DNA from: Strongyloides papillosus
Lineage: Eukaryota > Nematoda > Chromadorea > Rhabditida > Strongyloididae
Direction of reading: 5' to 3'
Length of the DNA stretch: 64,000 nt
NCBI GenBank assembly: GCA_005656395.1
Contig: SRSI01000044.1
Span: 496,001 to 560,000, forward strand
Position 1 is the stretch's first letter, and every line of letters starts with the position of its first letter. Position numbers and translations under genes: made by a program. Below the pieces are notes generated by a model that did no database searches, was not told where the DNA came from, and was given only the letters and a program-made list of their open reading frames with translations. Positions 48,254 through 60,881 of the stretch are shown one piece after another.

Positions 48254-48709
48254 TCATAGGTATCTTGAGAATAATCCTATTAATATCATAAAAAGGAGTA
48301 TAATCATGTATCTTGATTTGATTTGAAAGATATTCGAAGATGAATTGCATTTATTAGTATTACAACAACATAACTCTCCTGTATAATACGAATATATTTG
48401 ATTTTGTTTACATCCTGGTCCAATATTCTATAAAAAAAAATTAAATTGTAATTATGTAATAAAAATGATATAACTTTGCTAATATATTAGAAAACATACT
48501 TTACATAAATTTTGTGTATCACAACCACGAATAAAATCATTTCCTGTTACCATCTTCATACAATAAGATATTCCAACACCGGCAGTATCACATATCTGAT
48601 TCTCAGTTGGTATCTGACTAATAGTACCTCTACCAAAATAACATTCAATAGAAAAAGTTAAAGTTATAAAAAAATTTATTATAAAAATAATAATACAAGG
48701 ACACTGCAT
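48254..48709 (-). CDS. Small Ly6/three-finger-like surface protein, copy A
   Basis: Exons 48500-48709 and 48254-48427, with a 72-nt intron, give 127 aa. A signal peptide (MQCPCIIIFIINFFITLTFS) precedes a compact Cys-rich domain: ECYFG, QICDTAG, SYCMKM, GCDTQNLC, GPGCK and a terminal CCCNTNKCN. The last motif is the CC..(D/N)xCN end of Ly6/uPAR-type three-finger folds. A hydrophobic C-terminal tail (MIILLFMILIGLF) suggests a GPI anchor signal. It is a paralogue of the next gene upstream on the same strand; exon 2 is 174 nt in both. It is likely an extracellular surface protein; ligand unknown. Confidence 0.72.
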
Positions 48710-49484
48710 CTTTTTTTTATATTAAATGGAATTTTTTTCTTTTTTTTACTTATTTGTCTAACTACCTGAAATGAGTAATAATCAATTTATATAAAAAAAA
48801 TTGTTTATTATATAAAGCAATATTTTACATTATGGTAATGATAAACACATAATATACAAAGAGATATATTTAAAAGTAAGTTTAAAATAATATTAACCTG
48901 TCGTTTGATTAATATAAATCTCCTAATAACTAATTAATACATACATTTATAATACCTAATTCTTCTTTTATCATTTTTAATATTTTATTTAAATTACCAA
49001 TCATGTTTTAATAAAAAATTTTTACCTACCTATTTTAAATGTCAAAATTAGTAATTATATAGTTGTAATGAATTTCAAATTAATATTCGCATAAAATATA
49101 AACTTATAATTAGCTATAAGAATATTGTTAACTAATATTTAAACGGTACGACATATGATATATGAAGACCATATTAAAATAATATTTTATTTTCTCGAAA
49201 AGTAAAGTATGCATGTATTATACATATGTATAATGATAATTAAGGATATTGAAAAATTATGTCAAAAATTGTGAAAAGAGAGATATTTTAATAACTATGA
49301 ATGATAAAACCTTACAATGACTCCTGAAAAATTCTCACTACTTAACTTATGAAACCTTTTTTATATTTAAAAATGTGTTTGTAAATAATTAAAGAATTTC
49401 CATATTCCAAATAAAAATTTACATTGCAAGAATTAAATTGTTTTTTCTTAGATAAGCATTTTATATTTAAACAAATATAAAATT
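48710..49484. other. Spacer between the tandem Ly6-like genes
   Basis: AT-rich, no gene seen; holds the promoter of copy A. Confidence 0.4.
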
Positions 49485-49919
49485 TTAAAAATGATAATTA
49501 ACAAACACAGTAAAAAATAAAAATAATAACATGCAATATTTATTGTTTAACACTAAAATTGTTCTAATTGATGAATTGCAATGATCTCCAGAACAACAAC
49601 ATAACTCTCCATATTTACCACCATAACTGACACCAGAGACACAACGATTTCCAAGAGACTAAAATATAAAAAAATAAGAAATAATTATATTGTTACGAAA
49701 AAGATCACTTACAACACAAACATTTAAATCATCACAATTCCTATAGGAATATTCTCCTTCAGTTACTTTAACACAATATGGTGTGTTAAATTTACAATAA
49801 CGATCATGGATTGGAAGTCTATTAATGTGATTACTTGAACGAAAACATCCTAAGGTGATGATGAGGTGTGATAAATTTGATAAAATAATCAAAACAACAA
49901 TTATTTTAATCTTTACCAT
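49485..49919 (-). CDS. Small Ly6/three-finger-like surface protein, copy B
   Basis: Exons 49713-49919 and 49485-49658, with a 54-nt intron, give 126 aa. A signal peptide (MVKIKIIVVLIILSNLSH...) is followed by GCFRS, RYCKFNTPYCVKV, NCDDLNVC, NRCVSG and GELCCCSGDHCNSS. The Cys order and terminal CCC...CNSS match copy A, as do the intron position after the NVC/NLC segment and the exon 2 length (174 nt). A hydrophobic tail (MLLFLFFTVFV) again suggests a GPI anchor. The pair arose by tandem duplication. Outside the cysteines they have diverged strongly, so the duplication is not recent. Confidence 0.72.
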
Positions 49920-51239
49920 ATTATTACAACAAATTTTCCAAAAAAAAATTTTATCAAAGATATATAAGTTATTATGGTAATAATAATGTGAAAAAAGAAG
50001 GATTTGTTAGGTAAAAATTTTATTCCTCTCTTTGTTACCACTAAAATGAGAATAATGATAATGTTTAATTATGATGATAATAAGTTAAAATGAAAGTGAG
50101 ATATATATATATAAAATACAGAATCATTAGTATTTATATTTTGATAAAAAGAAGGAAATAAGACAATATATTATTTATAATAATTACAGGTCTCCTTTAT
50201 CATGTATATTTTTGCCAAAACCAATGATGTAGAAACATAAATTGTTACCATTATTATATATTGGAGGTATACGTTAATTATCTTCACTTTTAAGTAAAAT
50301 TATGAAATATAATATAAGAGATAATGAGGGATGATAATATTAAAAAAGATAGGAAAGGCAATATTTAAAAACTCTCAAACTTGGGTACGAAAACTTCATC
50401 AACTAAAAAGGGAAAATCTTAAAAATATTATCAAATCTTTGAATGATTGACAATAATAAAACTGATACATAGATACAAATGATATAAATTACAATAGATT
50501 TAGTTTAAAATATTTTAAAATGATCGTGATCACAAAAAAAGCAAACAAAATATTAATACATATGTGGTAATTCAACAAAACTAAAATGAGGATACCTTCT
50601 CATAAAAATACTTTTCCGCCACACTATAACTATTTGTTTTTTATTTACTTTACCTATAAATTTTAACCTTCATCATATTACAAAACCTCATAAAAAATAA
50701 ACATCGAATAAACAAGATACTTATAAAAAAATAAGGAATATTTTTCCATTATCACAAAACATCTCTTTTTTTTGTGATGGATGTAAAAATATATTTGTAA
50801 CAAAAAACCATTTCATTCCTTTTTTTTGTATTTTCTAAATATAAAAAATAATGACATGGAAATAATAAATATTATTTGTATTCTATATAAAAAATAATAA
50901 TAATAATATGGAAAATAAAATAATTTTATCCATTTATAAAAAAAAAAGTTTCTATATTTTCTTTGAGGTGTAATAAAAAATTAGTTTCTTTTTTCTTTGA
51001 ATTACAATAATTTTTATATATAAACTTTTTTGTGATATATCTTCATTGGTTAGGCACAAGCAAAAAAATTTTTGTCTTTCAACACAAATTTAATAATTTT
51101 TTCTTGTTTTTTCTTAAATATTTGTAGTATTGTTATGTATGAGAGAGAGTCTAATGAGATGGAAAGGTATTTGATGATTTTTGGATTAGGGTTTGTCATA
51201 TAATAATTTTTATTATAATTTCTAACTTTCATTTTATAA
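49920..51239. other. Intergenic, no gene seen
   Basis: AT-rich with purine-rich tracts; a 60-codon frame at 51050-51232 (-) has no support. Confidence 0.4.
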
Positions 51240-52805
51240 TTAAAAGAGATTCATTCCAACATTTACACCAAAAATTTTATCCCATTTTATTTGTGTAGGA
51301 CATGATCTTGTATGCCTTCTATGGATACTTCTTTTCTTTACAATACAACTGGATAATTGACTCCATGTATCGATTCTACATTTAATGACAACATTTCTAC
51401 ACGGTACCATTGAGATGTACTTTGCTAATAATCCCTCTGATGCTAATTGTGTTTGAGCGTAAATTCCATAAATTTGTTCTCCTTTCCCTACAATATACCC
51501 TTGAATTTCATCATTCTCCTTAATATGGAACATTTTACCCTCTTTAAAGAGGTACTTAACAAATTCACTTCTGTTAAAATTAGACAGTGTATCATCAAAC
51601 TCAATGATACTATCAAGATCACCCTCAGTTGTTGTTTGAACATTAATTCCTATAACAAAAAATTATCATTTAATTAGTTTAATCTCCTTTTATTAGCTTA
51701 ATTATATTTGACCTCAATTTTATGGTACCTTTAATCTCACTCATTGAACTATTACTTTTTTTTGTACACCTATTTAATATATTTAACAAATTTTTATAGG
51801 TAATATGTATGTTACTAAAACATGTCATACTCTCTGAGTATGCAAAATAATCTTTGAGTTAAAAAATATTTTTATGAAGTTTTAATGATAAAGAAAAAAT
51901 CATAAATATTATATTTTTTTAAGATCTATAAAAAATTTCATATTATCTTAGAGGAAAGGTCACTTACTTTTATTAAGTTTAATCCTCACCAAAAGGTTAA
52001 TCACACAAATATAGCTTGGATATAATTATTATCATAATAATAATGTATGTTAAGAAAAAAGTACAATAATATAACCTTATCAAATATAAATTTAATTTAC
52101 TTTGTCATAATTTTAATAAATTAAGCGTACATTACATAGAGGTCGAAAGAATATTTTGATAAAAGGATCATTAAAGTGAAGTCCCTCTATATTAATTATC
52201 ATAATAATTAAAGGATTCCACTTTAGTGATATAAATACTTAATAGACATAAAATATTTAAAACTAACCTTGAACATTACTTCTAAGAATTGTTTTAGTTT
52301 TTACACTATCATAGGTTACCTCTTCCATAATAAACTTTTCACCAACAATAAATCCAGCAAAATCTCTAAGAACTCTATCAGCACCAGAATCATACAAATC
52401 AATTGTGACATTCTTTTTAAGCTCCAAATTAAATGCACCAAGGACAGCTTCCTCTAGTTGGTTAACTAAATGTTGGGCCAAATATTGCTCAGGATGATGG
52501 TGATGAACTTGAATGTAAACTCTTAAATTTCTTTTATCAATTGGATTTTGAACAACCTCTCCCAATTCAAAGGTATTCTCACCTCCAATTTCAACAGGTA
52601 TTGTACTATCTTTAAGAGTGACTATTTTATTATGGAGATTATAATCCAAATAATTTATAACAATATATCCTTGATTTTTAGATATTTTTACAAAGGTAAC
52701 TGAAGCAACAACACTACCATTATTTTGGACTGTTGCAGATGTTGCCTCTGGAATTGTTGATACCTTAACTCCAGGTAAGGTTGCAGGATGAGACATTTTA
52801 TGCAT
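51240..52805 (-). CDS. Nematode protein of unknown function, C-terminal part DUF1248-like
   Basis: Exons 52268-52805 and 51240-51649 (948 nt, 315 aa), joined in phase 1 across a 618-nt intron. There is no signal peptide. The N-terminal half has a Val/Thr-rich start and a His run (VHHHHPEQYLAQHL), then RVLRDFAGFIVGEKFIMEEV. The C-terminal half contains MFHIKENDEIQGYIVGKGEQ and ends RHTRSCPTQIKWDKIFGVNV. This recalls nematode-specific GNAT-like proteins annotated as DUF1248, where a similar HTR..P..I.W.K.F..N.GM end occurs. That likeness is from memory and not tested. The start could be M1 or M4 (MSHPATL). The gene is intact by frame. Confidence 0.65.
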
Positions 52806-55286
52806 GATTTATTAAATATATATACTAGAAAAAAATATATATATAAAAATTTTAAAATAGAAAAAAAATTATTAATAAATGGCATAGAAATAATTAAGAA
52901 AAATATTTTATATTAATTGATAAAAATAGATGACCGAGATAGGGATGATGTATAATGGTATAAATATATGGTGTGTTAAAGATGATTAAAACGTTAAAGA
53001 AAAAGTTGGTGGTAAGAAGGTTAAAAATTATGGAAAAAGTTTACTACAATAAAGTGGAAGAAGATGATGAGGTGTAGATATATGTATTGTAAGACAATTA
53101 AACAAAAATTCTTTTAATTTTGGAGTCATTTTGATAAATATATTTGTAACACATATATATCCATGATCTCCACCCGAAAAATTTTATTTATAATATATAT
53201 AATGAAGAGATTGATGGCATAACTGTATTTATATATATGTTCAGTTGGTCCAACCTATAAAGCAATGTCATCATAATCAAGAACAACCGCCTTTTGTGGT
53301 TAATATATAAATAGAGATGTAATGATGTGACGTCGTTACCCGAGAAGTGGGAGAGTTGTCACAAAATTTTTGTGTGTGGTTATGTAATAAGATGGTGATT
53401 TGAAATGAAAAATTTAATTTGAAGGATAATGAATTAATTTTGATAGATATTTTACTAATTAAAATTATAAATATATATTTATGGGCGATGGAACGATAAA
53501 ATATAGGTTTACAATGATAATAGGATTTAAGATATAAACCTTTTATATGCCATTAAATATGGAGATTGAATAGGTTACCTGATTTCTCTTTTTTTAAATA
53601 TCAATTTTTATAATATTGAATGATATAATTTAATAAATAAACTATTTTTTCCAAAATATCTAAACTTTTAAAGCTTTTTTTTATTAAAAAAAGACAATTG
53701 TATTGCAAATATACATTATAATAGAAAGGAGAATGGCCTTATAAAGATGATAGATGACATCTTCATAAAATATATTCATCTTCCTTCAATTGATGCTATA
53801 AATGGATCCCACTTCCTTTTTATACTATTTTTAAGTGAAAAAAAATAACAAATAAAAAGAAAATGAAGGTGAATTGATGGATGATGATAAGAAAAAGTTG
53901 TTTATCAAAAAAATTTATAATAAATATATAGAATATACATTTTATACATATTCTTCAATTCAACCAGTACAATTATATATAAAATCTTGTTTAAAGGTAA
54001 AAAAATAAATTTTAATTATGATTAAAAGTATGATGAAAAAGTAGACAATATATTTATATATTTGGAGAATGTGAAAACGTTTAAAAGATATAAAGTAAAT
54101 TTATTTAATACATATAAAAGTATAAAATTTTTTCAATGAATAATAATCGTCCAATCCACATCCTGAGGTTGGGTCAATTATTCAATTTAATAAATATATC
54201 ATAAATCTAGTATAAAGAATGGTATATATCATAAATTTAGATGATGATGACCTAGCCTTTTTCTTTTTTCATTTTAAATAATATTAAAATTTTTATTTTG
54301 GTTTTAAATCATAACAATCTAATATGTATATTATTGAGGGTTAAATTTGTATATGTGTTAGGTGAAATAAAGATATATAGATGGAAATATGCATTCAGTT
54401 ATGATGATTAAAAACTTTTTATTTGTAATAATTCTCTGTGGTATTTGGATGTACTTTATTACCAATTAATAATATCCCATATCGAGGATCAATGATTTTA
54501 AAAACTTGTTTTCCATTATATTATAACAAAATTTTGCTTGTAATTTTAATTTGTTTACCTTTTAAGTAATGACAATGAAAAGGTTACAAAAAAATTGATA
54601 AGTTTTTATTATCTTTTTTTTACTTTTTTGTTGAAAATTTATAAACGGAATGTTTTTAATTAGTGATTATTTCATAACAAAAATATTAATATTATTTAAA
54701 ATATATATATAAAAATTTTATTTGGTGGAAATATTTATGTCCTTGATTATAAAAGATTATCATGAGTACAAATCTGTTTGATAAACAGTGACAGTATCCG
54801 TTATGTTAACTAATTGTTCTAGTATGACAGACTGTTTTTCTTAGATGTATAGACATATCAATTGCTTATAAAGACATCATCAAGATTGCAATCGCATATG
54901 TATAGTATAACTCTATAAATGTTATATAATTATGATAAAAAAGATTGTTCGAAGTTATTTATATGTATACCAAGATAAGGGTAATTAAAATTTTTTTTTA
55001 CATTCTAAATCTTTATTAAATAATAAAACCAGTGAAAATAATTGGAATTAATATAATTAAAAGTATCCCTATTCTCATGAAATTAATGATATCACATTGC
55101 CTTTATCATACAAACTACAAATGGGATATTGTAACAATCTAAAGCATAATCTTTCTTTCTAAATTTTTGTTATAAATTGTTTCCATGACAACAATTTTAC
55201 AATATTAATAATAATGCAAAATATAAATTGGGACGTAAAGTGGAATTAAAAATCTTAATAAAAGTTTAATCTTAAAAACACTAATA
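52806..55286. other. Divergent intergenic region, no gene seen
   Basis: About 2.5 kb between divergent starts. AT-rich, with no coding frame; a less AT-rich patch at about 53260-53370 contains GTGACGTCGTTACCCGAG but has no recognised identity and is not a tRNA. Confidence 0.4.
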
Positions 55287-58099
55287 ATGTCTACAAATCT
55301 TCAACTAGTATCAATCTTTGACTATCGTCTAAATCACCATACTATATTTAAAGGTTCTGTAGCAGGAAAATTCCATGAAGATGGGAAACAACAAATAGCT
55401 ATAGTAACACCAGAAAATAAAATTGTTCTCCAGAATGAGAGTAAGTGTTAAAAATTCTATAACGAATACATTTAAAATGTTTTTTAAGCAAATGTTGTTC
55501 ATAATATAACAGGAAAAATTAACTGCATTAAGGAACTAAGACACAAAAATCCATTCGAAGAAAATGATACAGAATATGATGTTCTATTAATTGGAACGAT
55601 TGAAAGTTTAATTTGTTATGATATCTACCAAAATAAAACTTTATTTACCAGAGAAATGCCAGAAGGTGTAACATGTATAGAAGTAGGTTTACTATATCCC
55701 CTATAAAAGTTAGAAAATGAAATTTTTTATTTATTAGTTTTTAATATAGATATCTTGTCCTTTTTAAGGTAATGTTACATCCTTTTAAATTTTATAAATA
55801 TAAAATTGCCTATAATAAGCTTTTAAAAATTAACATTCCCTTAAATATATTTACGATTATTATAATTTTTATACATTAAACATATCTCTATCCAAAAGGT
55901 CAATATCACTTACCAAAACATCATAAACCATAAAAGATTCTAATTATTTAGAATTTATATTAAAAAAAAAGTAAAGAAGTTTTTAAACAATTTTCATGCA
56001 ATGTCATTTTTGCGGGTTTTGTTAATTATAACTTTATAAAACTGCATAATATGTGTATAAAAGTATTTCAAAGATAATTTATCATATATACACATATTTA
56101 TATGGTTGATTGGAGAAAGGACAAAAATGTCTTTACAAAAATTTTTAATGTGTCATCATTAACTTTTACTAATTAACATAGACAAAATAATCCTTTTTTC
56201 ATACATTTTACCACAACTTTAATATACATTAGTTTTTCTTTTATAACATAATTTGCATCATTTTCTTCTTTTTTTCATGTCTCAACATCAATTGATGATT
56301 TAAATCAAGTTTGTATTGTATGTGGTTGTGGTTCAGCAATGTGGGGATTTACTGATAATGGGGATGAACTTTTTTGGACAACTATTGGAGGAAATATTAA
56401 TTGTCTTGGGATTGTTGATGTTGATGATGATGGTAGAAATGAGATATTGATTGGTAGTGATGATACTGAAATTAAAATTTTTAAAAAAGATATGTTATCT
56501 GGAGAGTTGATTGAGGGTGACTCAATATCTAATATCAAACATATCAAGGAAAATTATTTTGCATTTGCTTTAATAAATGGAACATTTGGCGTATGTAGAG
56601 GTAAAAGTCGTTTATGGAGAATTAAAAGTAAAACACAAATTGCATCATTTTGTCCTTTCCCTGATCCTACATCAATATCATGTATCTTTATTAGTGGTAA
56701 AATTGATATAAGATCATTAACGAACGGGGATATAATACATAAAATAACAATAGAAGCTACAATTAATAACGCTTTCGTAGGGAGGATGATTGATGAAAAG
56801 GATGGTGACCATTTAACAGTTATCACAAAAGATGGCAGGGTTATAGGTTATAAGTTCAAGGATTCTAATACTGTTACTAATGATCGCGCCCAACAATTAT
56901 ATCGTGAGTATAGTATGAAAAAAACAAACTTGCTGAAAGAATTGAATCATTATGATAGAAAATCTACAGATGAAAATATAATTGGTATAAAAATTATTAA
57001 AGATTCTCATTTGACCTGTTTTTTTGATGCAAATATGTCTAGTGGCTTACAGTTACATATTAAAGTAGAAGAGAAAGTATTTATTAAAGGTGTTATTATA
57101 TTTGGTGAGGGCGTATTTCCTGGAGAATCATTTATTTACCATCCAAGTGAGGATATGTCTAATGAGATATCTATACCCTTAAAATTAAATAGAGATGTCT
57201 ACATAGAGTTACATTTAAAAATATTAATTGGTTCAATAATGGAACATCAATTTCAGGTATTAGAGATATCAAAAATTTTACCGCGATTTAGTTCTATTGT
57301 TCGTTGTGAAAGTGATCTTGCTTCACCAAATAGTAATGTTGAATTTAAAATTATTCTTAGAGCCAAAAATTTCGCTGAATGGTTTAGTGAAAATTTTTTG
57401 GAAGAGATACCTGTTGAAGAGGAAACATTTTTAATTAAAATGTTTAGTTTAAGGAATAAACAACCGATAGTATTTAAACTTGATGAAGAAGGAACTTTTA
57501 CAATTCAACATGATGATTTAAGAGTTACTGGTGAGGTAATACAATCTATTGGAGAGTATCTTGGTATTGAAACATTAAAATGTATTGCTTATTTTCCGGC
57601 AGAATTTGAGAAACTTCAACAAATGTTTAAAGGTGTAAGTTTAAATATAAGATTTTTGAAAAATAAATAACAGCTTGATTCCCAATGAAGTTAAAACGTT
57701 CTACTTTATCAAAAATAAACTTAAAATTCATTTTTTCAGATAGAAGATTGTTACGAAGTTCAAAAACAGTTTACAGCTGAATTTGCTCAAAAAGTGAACC
57801 TAACAAAAGAATGTGTAATCAGGAGTGAGGATGCATTAATATGTAAAAACTTCTTGAAATGTAAACAATTGTATAATAGAGTTAATTTAATGAATAATGA
57901 TTTGTTAACTCAGCACAGACTTAGAATTAACACAAGAAAAAATTTATTATCAACCTTGAAGGATGTTAATATAACTGTTGATTTATTTTCAAAGTTAAGG
58001 ATTGGTGAACCATCAACAGAATTAATTAGTGAGTGTCGGAAAGCTATTGTTAATGAAAACTTATCATCAATGATAAATTTACTTCAATTTGGTACTTAA
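55287..58099 (+). CDS. bbs-2: Bardet-Biedl syndrome 2 protein (BBSome subunit)
   Basis: Exons 55287-55440, 55513-55686, 56280-57634 and 57740-58099 (2043 nt, 680 aa; human BBS2 is 721). The N-terminal beta-propeller includes EYDVLLIGTIESLICYDIYQ, GDELFWTTIGGNINCLGIVD, DDGRNEILIGSDDTEIKIF and SRLWRIKSK, each matching BBS2 blades. The middle has LREYSMKKTNLLKEL-type coil and GVIIFGEGVFPGESFIYHPS; the C-terminus has LRIGEPSTELISECRKAI, matching the BBS2 end. BBS2 is part of the BBSome coat that moves receptors in cilia. Intron 2 (55687-56279) is odd: conserved coding begins directly after TTTTTTTCATG, with no AG acceptor. A phase-0 donor at 55683 (GTAGGT) is an alternative. No frameshift is seen. 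Confidence 0.9.
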
Positions 58100-58787
58100 A
58101 ATAAACACAAAAATGTTACATATCTTATAATAATTTTCAATAAACATTTTAATCATCATAAATTTTTTTTATCATAAAATGATGACAAATCTTTATGGTA
58201 TGTAAATATTTAATGGTATTTAAAACTTTTCACCTTTGTAAAAATTGCAATGACATAGTCATTGTCATAAATCACATTATTCTTATTTTTATCAACATGC
58301 CTAATGGAAAAATTAAAAATATAAAGTTATCACTTAATCATTATAACATATATACATTTATCCTTAACGCAAACGAAATATTTGGTTACTTTTTTGACAA
58401 ACTCTCCTTGATTTTACTTTGAGATTGATGGAAAAGTTGTTAGCATTTTAATATTTAGGATATTCTCGTTCAAGTTACTTTCATCTAATCTATAATCTGA
58501 TTATTTATATTATATAATTAAATGTACCGATATTTTTTTATTGTTATTAGAAATAACACAAATATAATATATGTATTTGTACCAACTTGTGACTCTGGCT
58601 TCTTTATCATTCAGAAAAAAATAAAGTATATATATTTTATGTTTCCTTTAACATTTTACACTTTTCATTGAACTAGCATATATAGAGTAACGTTTTTTAA
58701 AAAAAAAGTATACATGTTTATAAGTTAAAATAAAAAATATGTCTATAAAATTTCTATAAAAATTATTATTTCTTTTAGAAAATAATA
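58100..58787. other. Intergenic, no gene seen
   Basis: BBS2 3' flank (AATAAA near 58139) and the promoter side of the phosphatase gene. A 75-codon frame at 58195 lacks support. Confidence 0.4.
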
Positions 58788-60026
58788 ATGATATTGAAGA
58801 TAACAATTATTTTAACTCTATTGTTACACCTTCAGGTTGTATTAACTAAAGAAATAGAAGATGAACTTATTTTCGTTCAAGCTATTTGGAGACATGGTGA
58901 TAGAGCTCCAAGTAAATTGCCATACCCAAGTGATGTACACAACGAAGATAAATGGGATAATGGATGGGGACAATTAACAAAGGTTTGTTTAATATATTAA
59001 TTAAAAAGTAATATTTTTCAATGATAATATTTATAACATTTAATATAGAAAGGAAAATATCAAATGATGGAACTTGGGAGTTGGTTTAAAAAAAGATATA
59101 TTAACAGTTTCGTTAATGCTACATATAAATCAAAAGAAGTTTACATAAGATCATCAGATATTGATAGAACATTAATGAGTGCCCAATCGTTCATCTTTGG
59201 TATGTATCCAAATCAAAAACATTCAGGACATAAATTACCAACACAAGTTGTACCTATACATGCACCAGCTCCTGGTGATAATGACCCATTGTTAAGACCA
59301 GATGATTTTGAGTGTCCTGAATATGATAAAAAAGTTCGAAATATCAATGAACATTTGTACGATGAATTGATGGGAAATTATAGTGATATTATTCCTTTCC
59401 TAAAAAATCATACAGGTTTTGAAGGTGATTTAAAAATAAAGGATATTGGAAGTATTTGTAATGTTAAAATAGAAATGATTCATAATTTTAACCAACCAAG
59501 TTGGATATTTTCGGAATGGCCACTACATTATAACAAAACAACATTAGATATTGTATGTGATATCAAAAAACAGTTAAGATTAAGTGATTTTCAAAATAGT
59601 GAATTAGGGAAACTTCGTGGAGGGTACCTTCTTGATAATTGGCTTGAAAATGCCAAAAAAATCATCCACCATCCAGATGAAGAGCATAAAAAAATGATTC
59701 TATATTCGTCACATGCTGAAACTATATTAGCACTTAGATCAGCATTTAACGTATATCCAGATGATATAACACCTTATGCAACAGCTTTAATTATGGAACT
59801 TTATAAAACTGATAACAGTACATATTATATAAAATTATATTTAAAATCACATAATAAACCATTAGAGGATTTACAAATCCCAGGATGTGAGCATAAATGC
59901 AATTTTGATACATTAACAAAATTATATGTTGACATGGAGATTGATTCAAGGAAAGAATTGTATAGAGAGTGTGGTTTGGAGTATTGTGAAAAGACAGGTG
60001 GCGTTGTATTTGATTATGCTGATTAA
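58788..60026 (+). CDS. Secreted histidine acid phosphatase
   Basis: Exons 58788-58982 and 59049-60026, with a 66-nt intron, give 390 aa. A signal peptide (MILKITIILTLLLHLQVVLT) precedes the catalytic RHGDRAP (His36 would be phosphorylated). VYIRSSDIDRTLMSAQSF and PTQVVPIHAP follow, as usual in the acid phosphatase branch. The second catalytic motif is HAET (His287-Ala-Glu) where this branch normally has HD. HAE is the form known from inositol-polyphosphate phosphatase and phytase-like members. C-terminal cysteines (CEHKC, CGLEYC) suit disulfides; there are several N-glycosylation sequons. It belongs to the large nematode acid phosphatase family; intact, lumenal or secreted. Substrate is unknown. 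Confidence 0.9.
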
Positions 60027-60881
60027 TGGTAAAATATTAATTTAATTAATAAGGTTTTTTATTATACCACCTCACAACCCTCCCCAACTTACTACTTTCT
60101 TTAATAAAACACAATAAAGAAATTAATTACGTAATAATTTAAAGAATTTTTATGATTTATTCCACTATAAATAAAATATCTCAAGTTATTTCAATTATGA
60201 TAGCTATTAGTATTTTTTTTGTATAATTCTATAAAGTGATAACGAGGTTAAAAACTAAATATATAAATATAAAAGTATCTTTTGAAAATTGAACAGGTTC
60301 TCCCTTTCACTTCTAAAATATATATAGATACAAGGTAAATGTTTGCAGTAATTATTTGCCAAATCAATTACCACTTTAGATAAGTCTTCTAACTTCTTTT
60401 TTTTCTCATCTTATATACAATACATAATACCAAGCATCTTCTCTTTTAATGTCATTCTCCATTATTTGAAAAGATTAAAACAACTTAACTGAAGACAATA
60501 TGTGTTTTCTCTTTACTCTTCATACAAAAAATTTTTTCTCTTTATTATATATGAATTATTCTTATAAAATATATATAATAATCTTTAGGTGTGTTTTATA
60601 GGTTCTTCTTTTGTTACTGGACACATATGTTTAACACTGGAAAAATTTTTCTTTTACCAACTTTATTAATACTCCTATTATCTAATTTTTTATACTATAA
60701 AAAAAATATATGGGAGTTTTAAGATAAAATAAAGTAGGTGTTAAATTTTTGATAATTTTTAAAGTGATCTAAAGGAGGAAATATACAAAATATAATAGGT
60801 ATTAGAAAATAAATAGGAAGTAAAAAAATTTCTAAGTATATACTTCTTTTTTTCCTTCTAACGGGTACCATAAATCACAGG
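60027..60881. other. Intergenic, no gene seen
   Basis: AT-rich with pyrimidine-rich tracts; phosphatase 3' flank and promoter side of the LRR-Ig gene. Confidence 0.4.

Noticed and set aside
53310..53370. Less AT-rich patch considered as a tRNA
   Set aside because: No cloverleaf, no TTCNANNC box and no acceptor stem.
54140..54180. CCTGAGGTTGGGT-like segment considered as a let-7/lin-4 type miRNA
   Set aside because: Seed and hairpin do not match either family; only a few bases pair.
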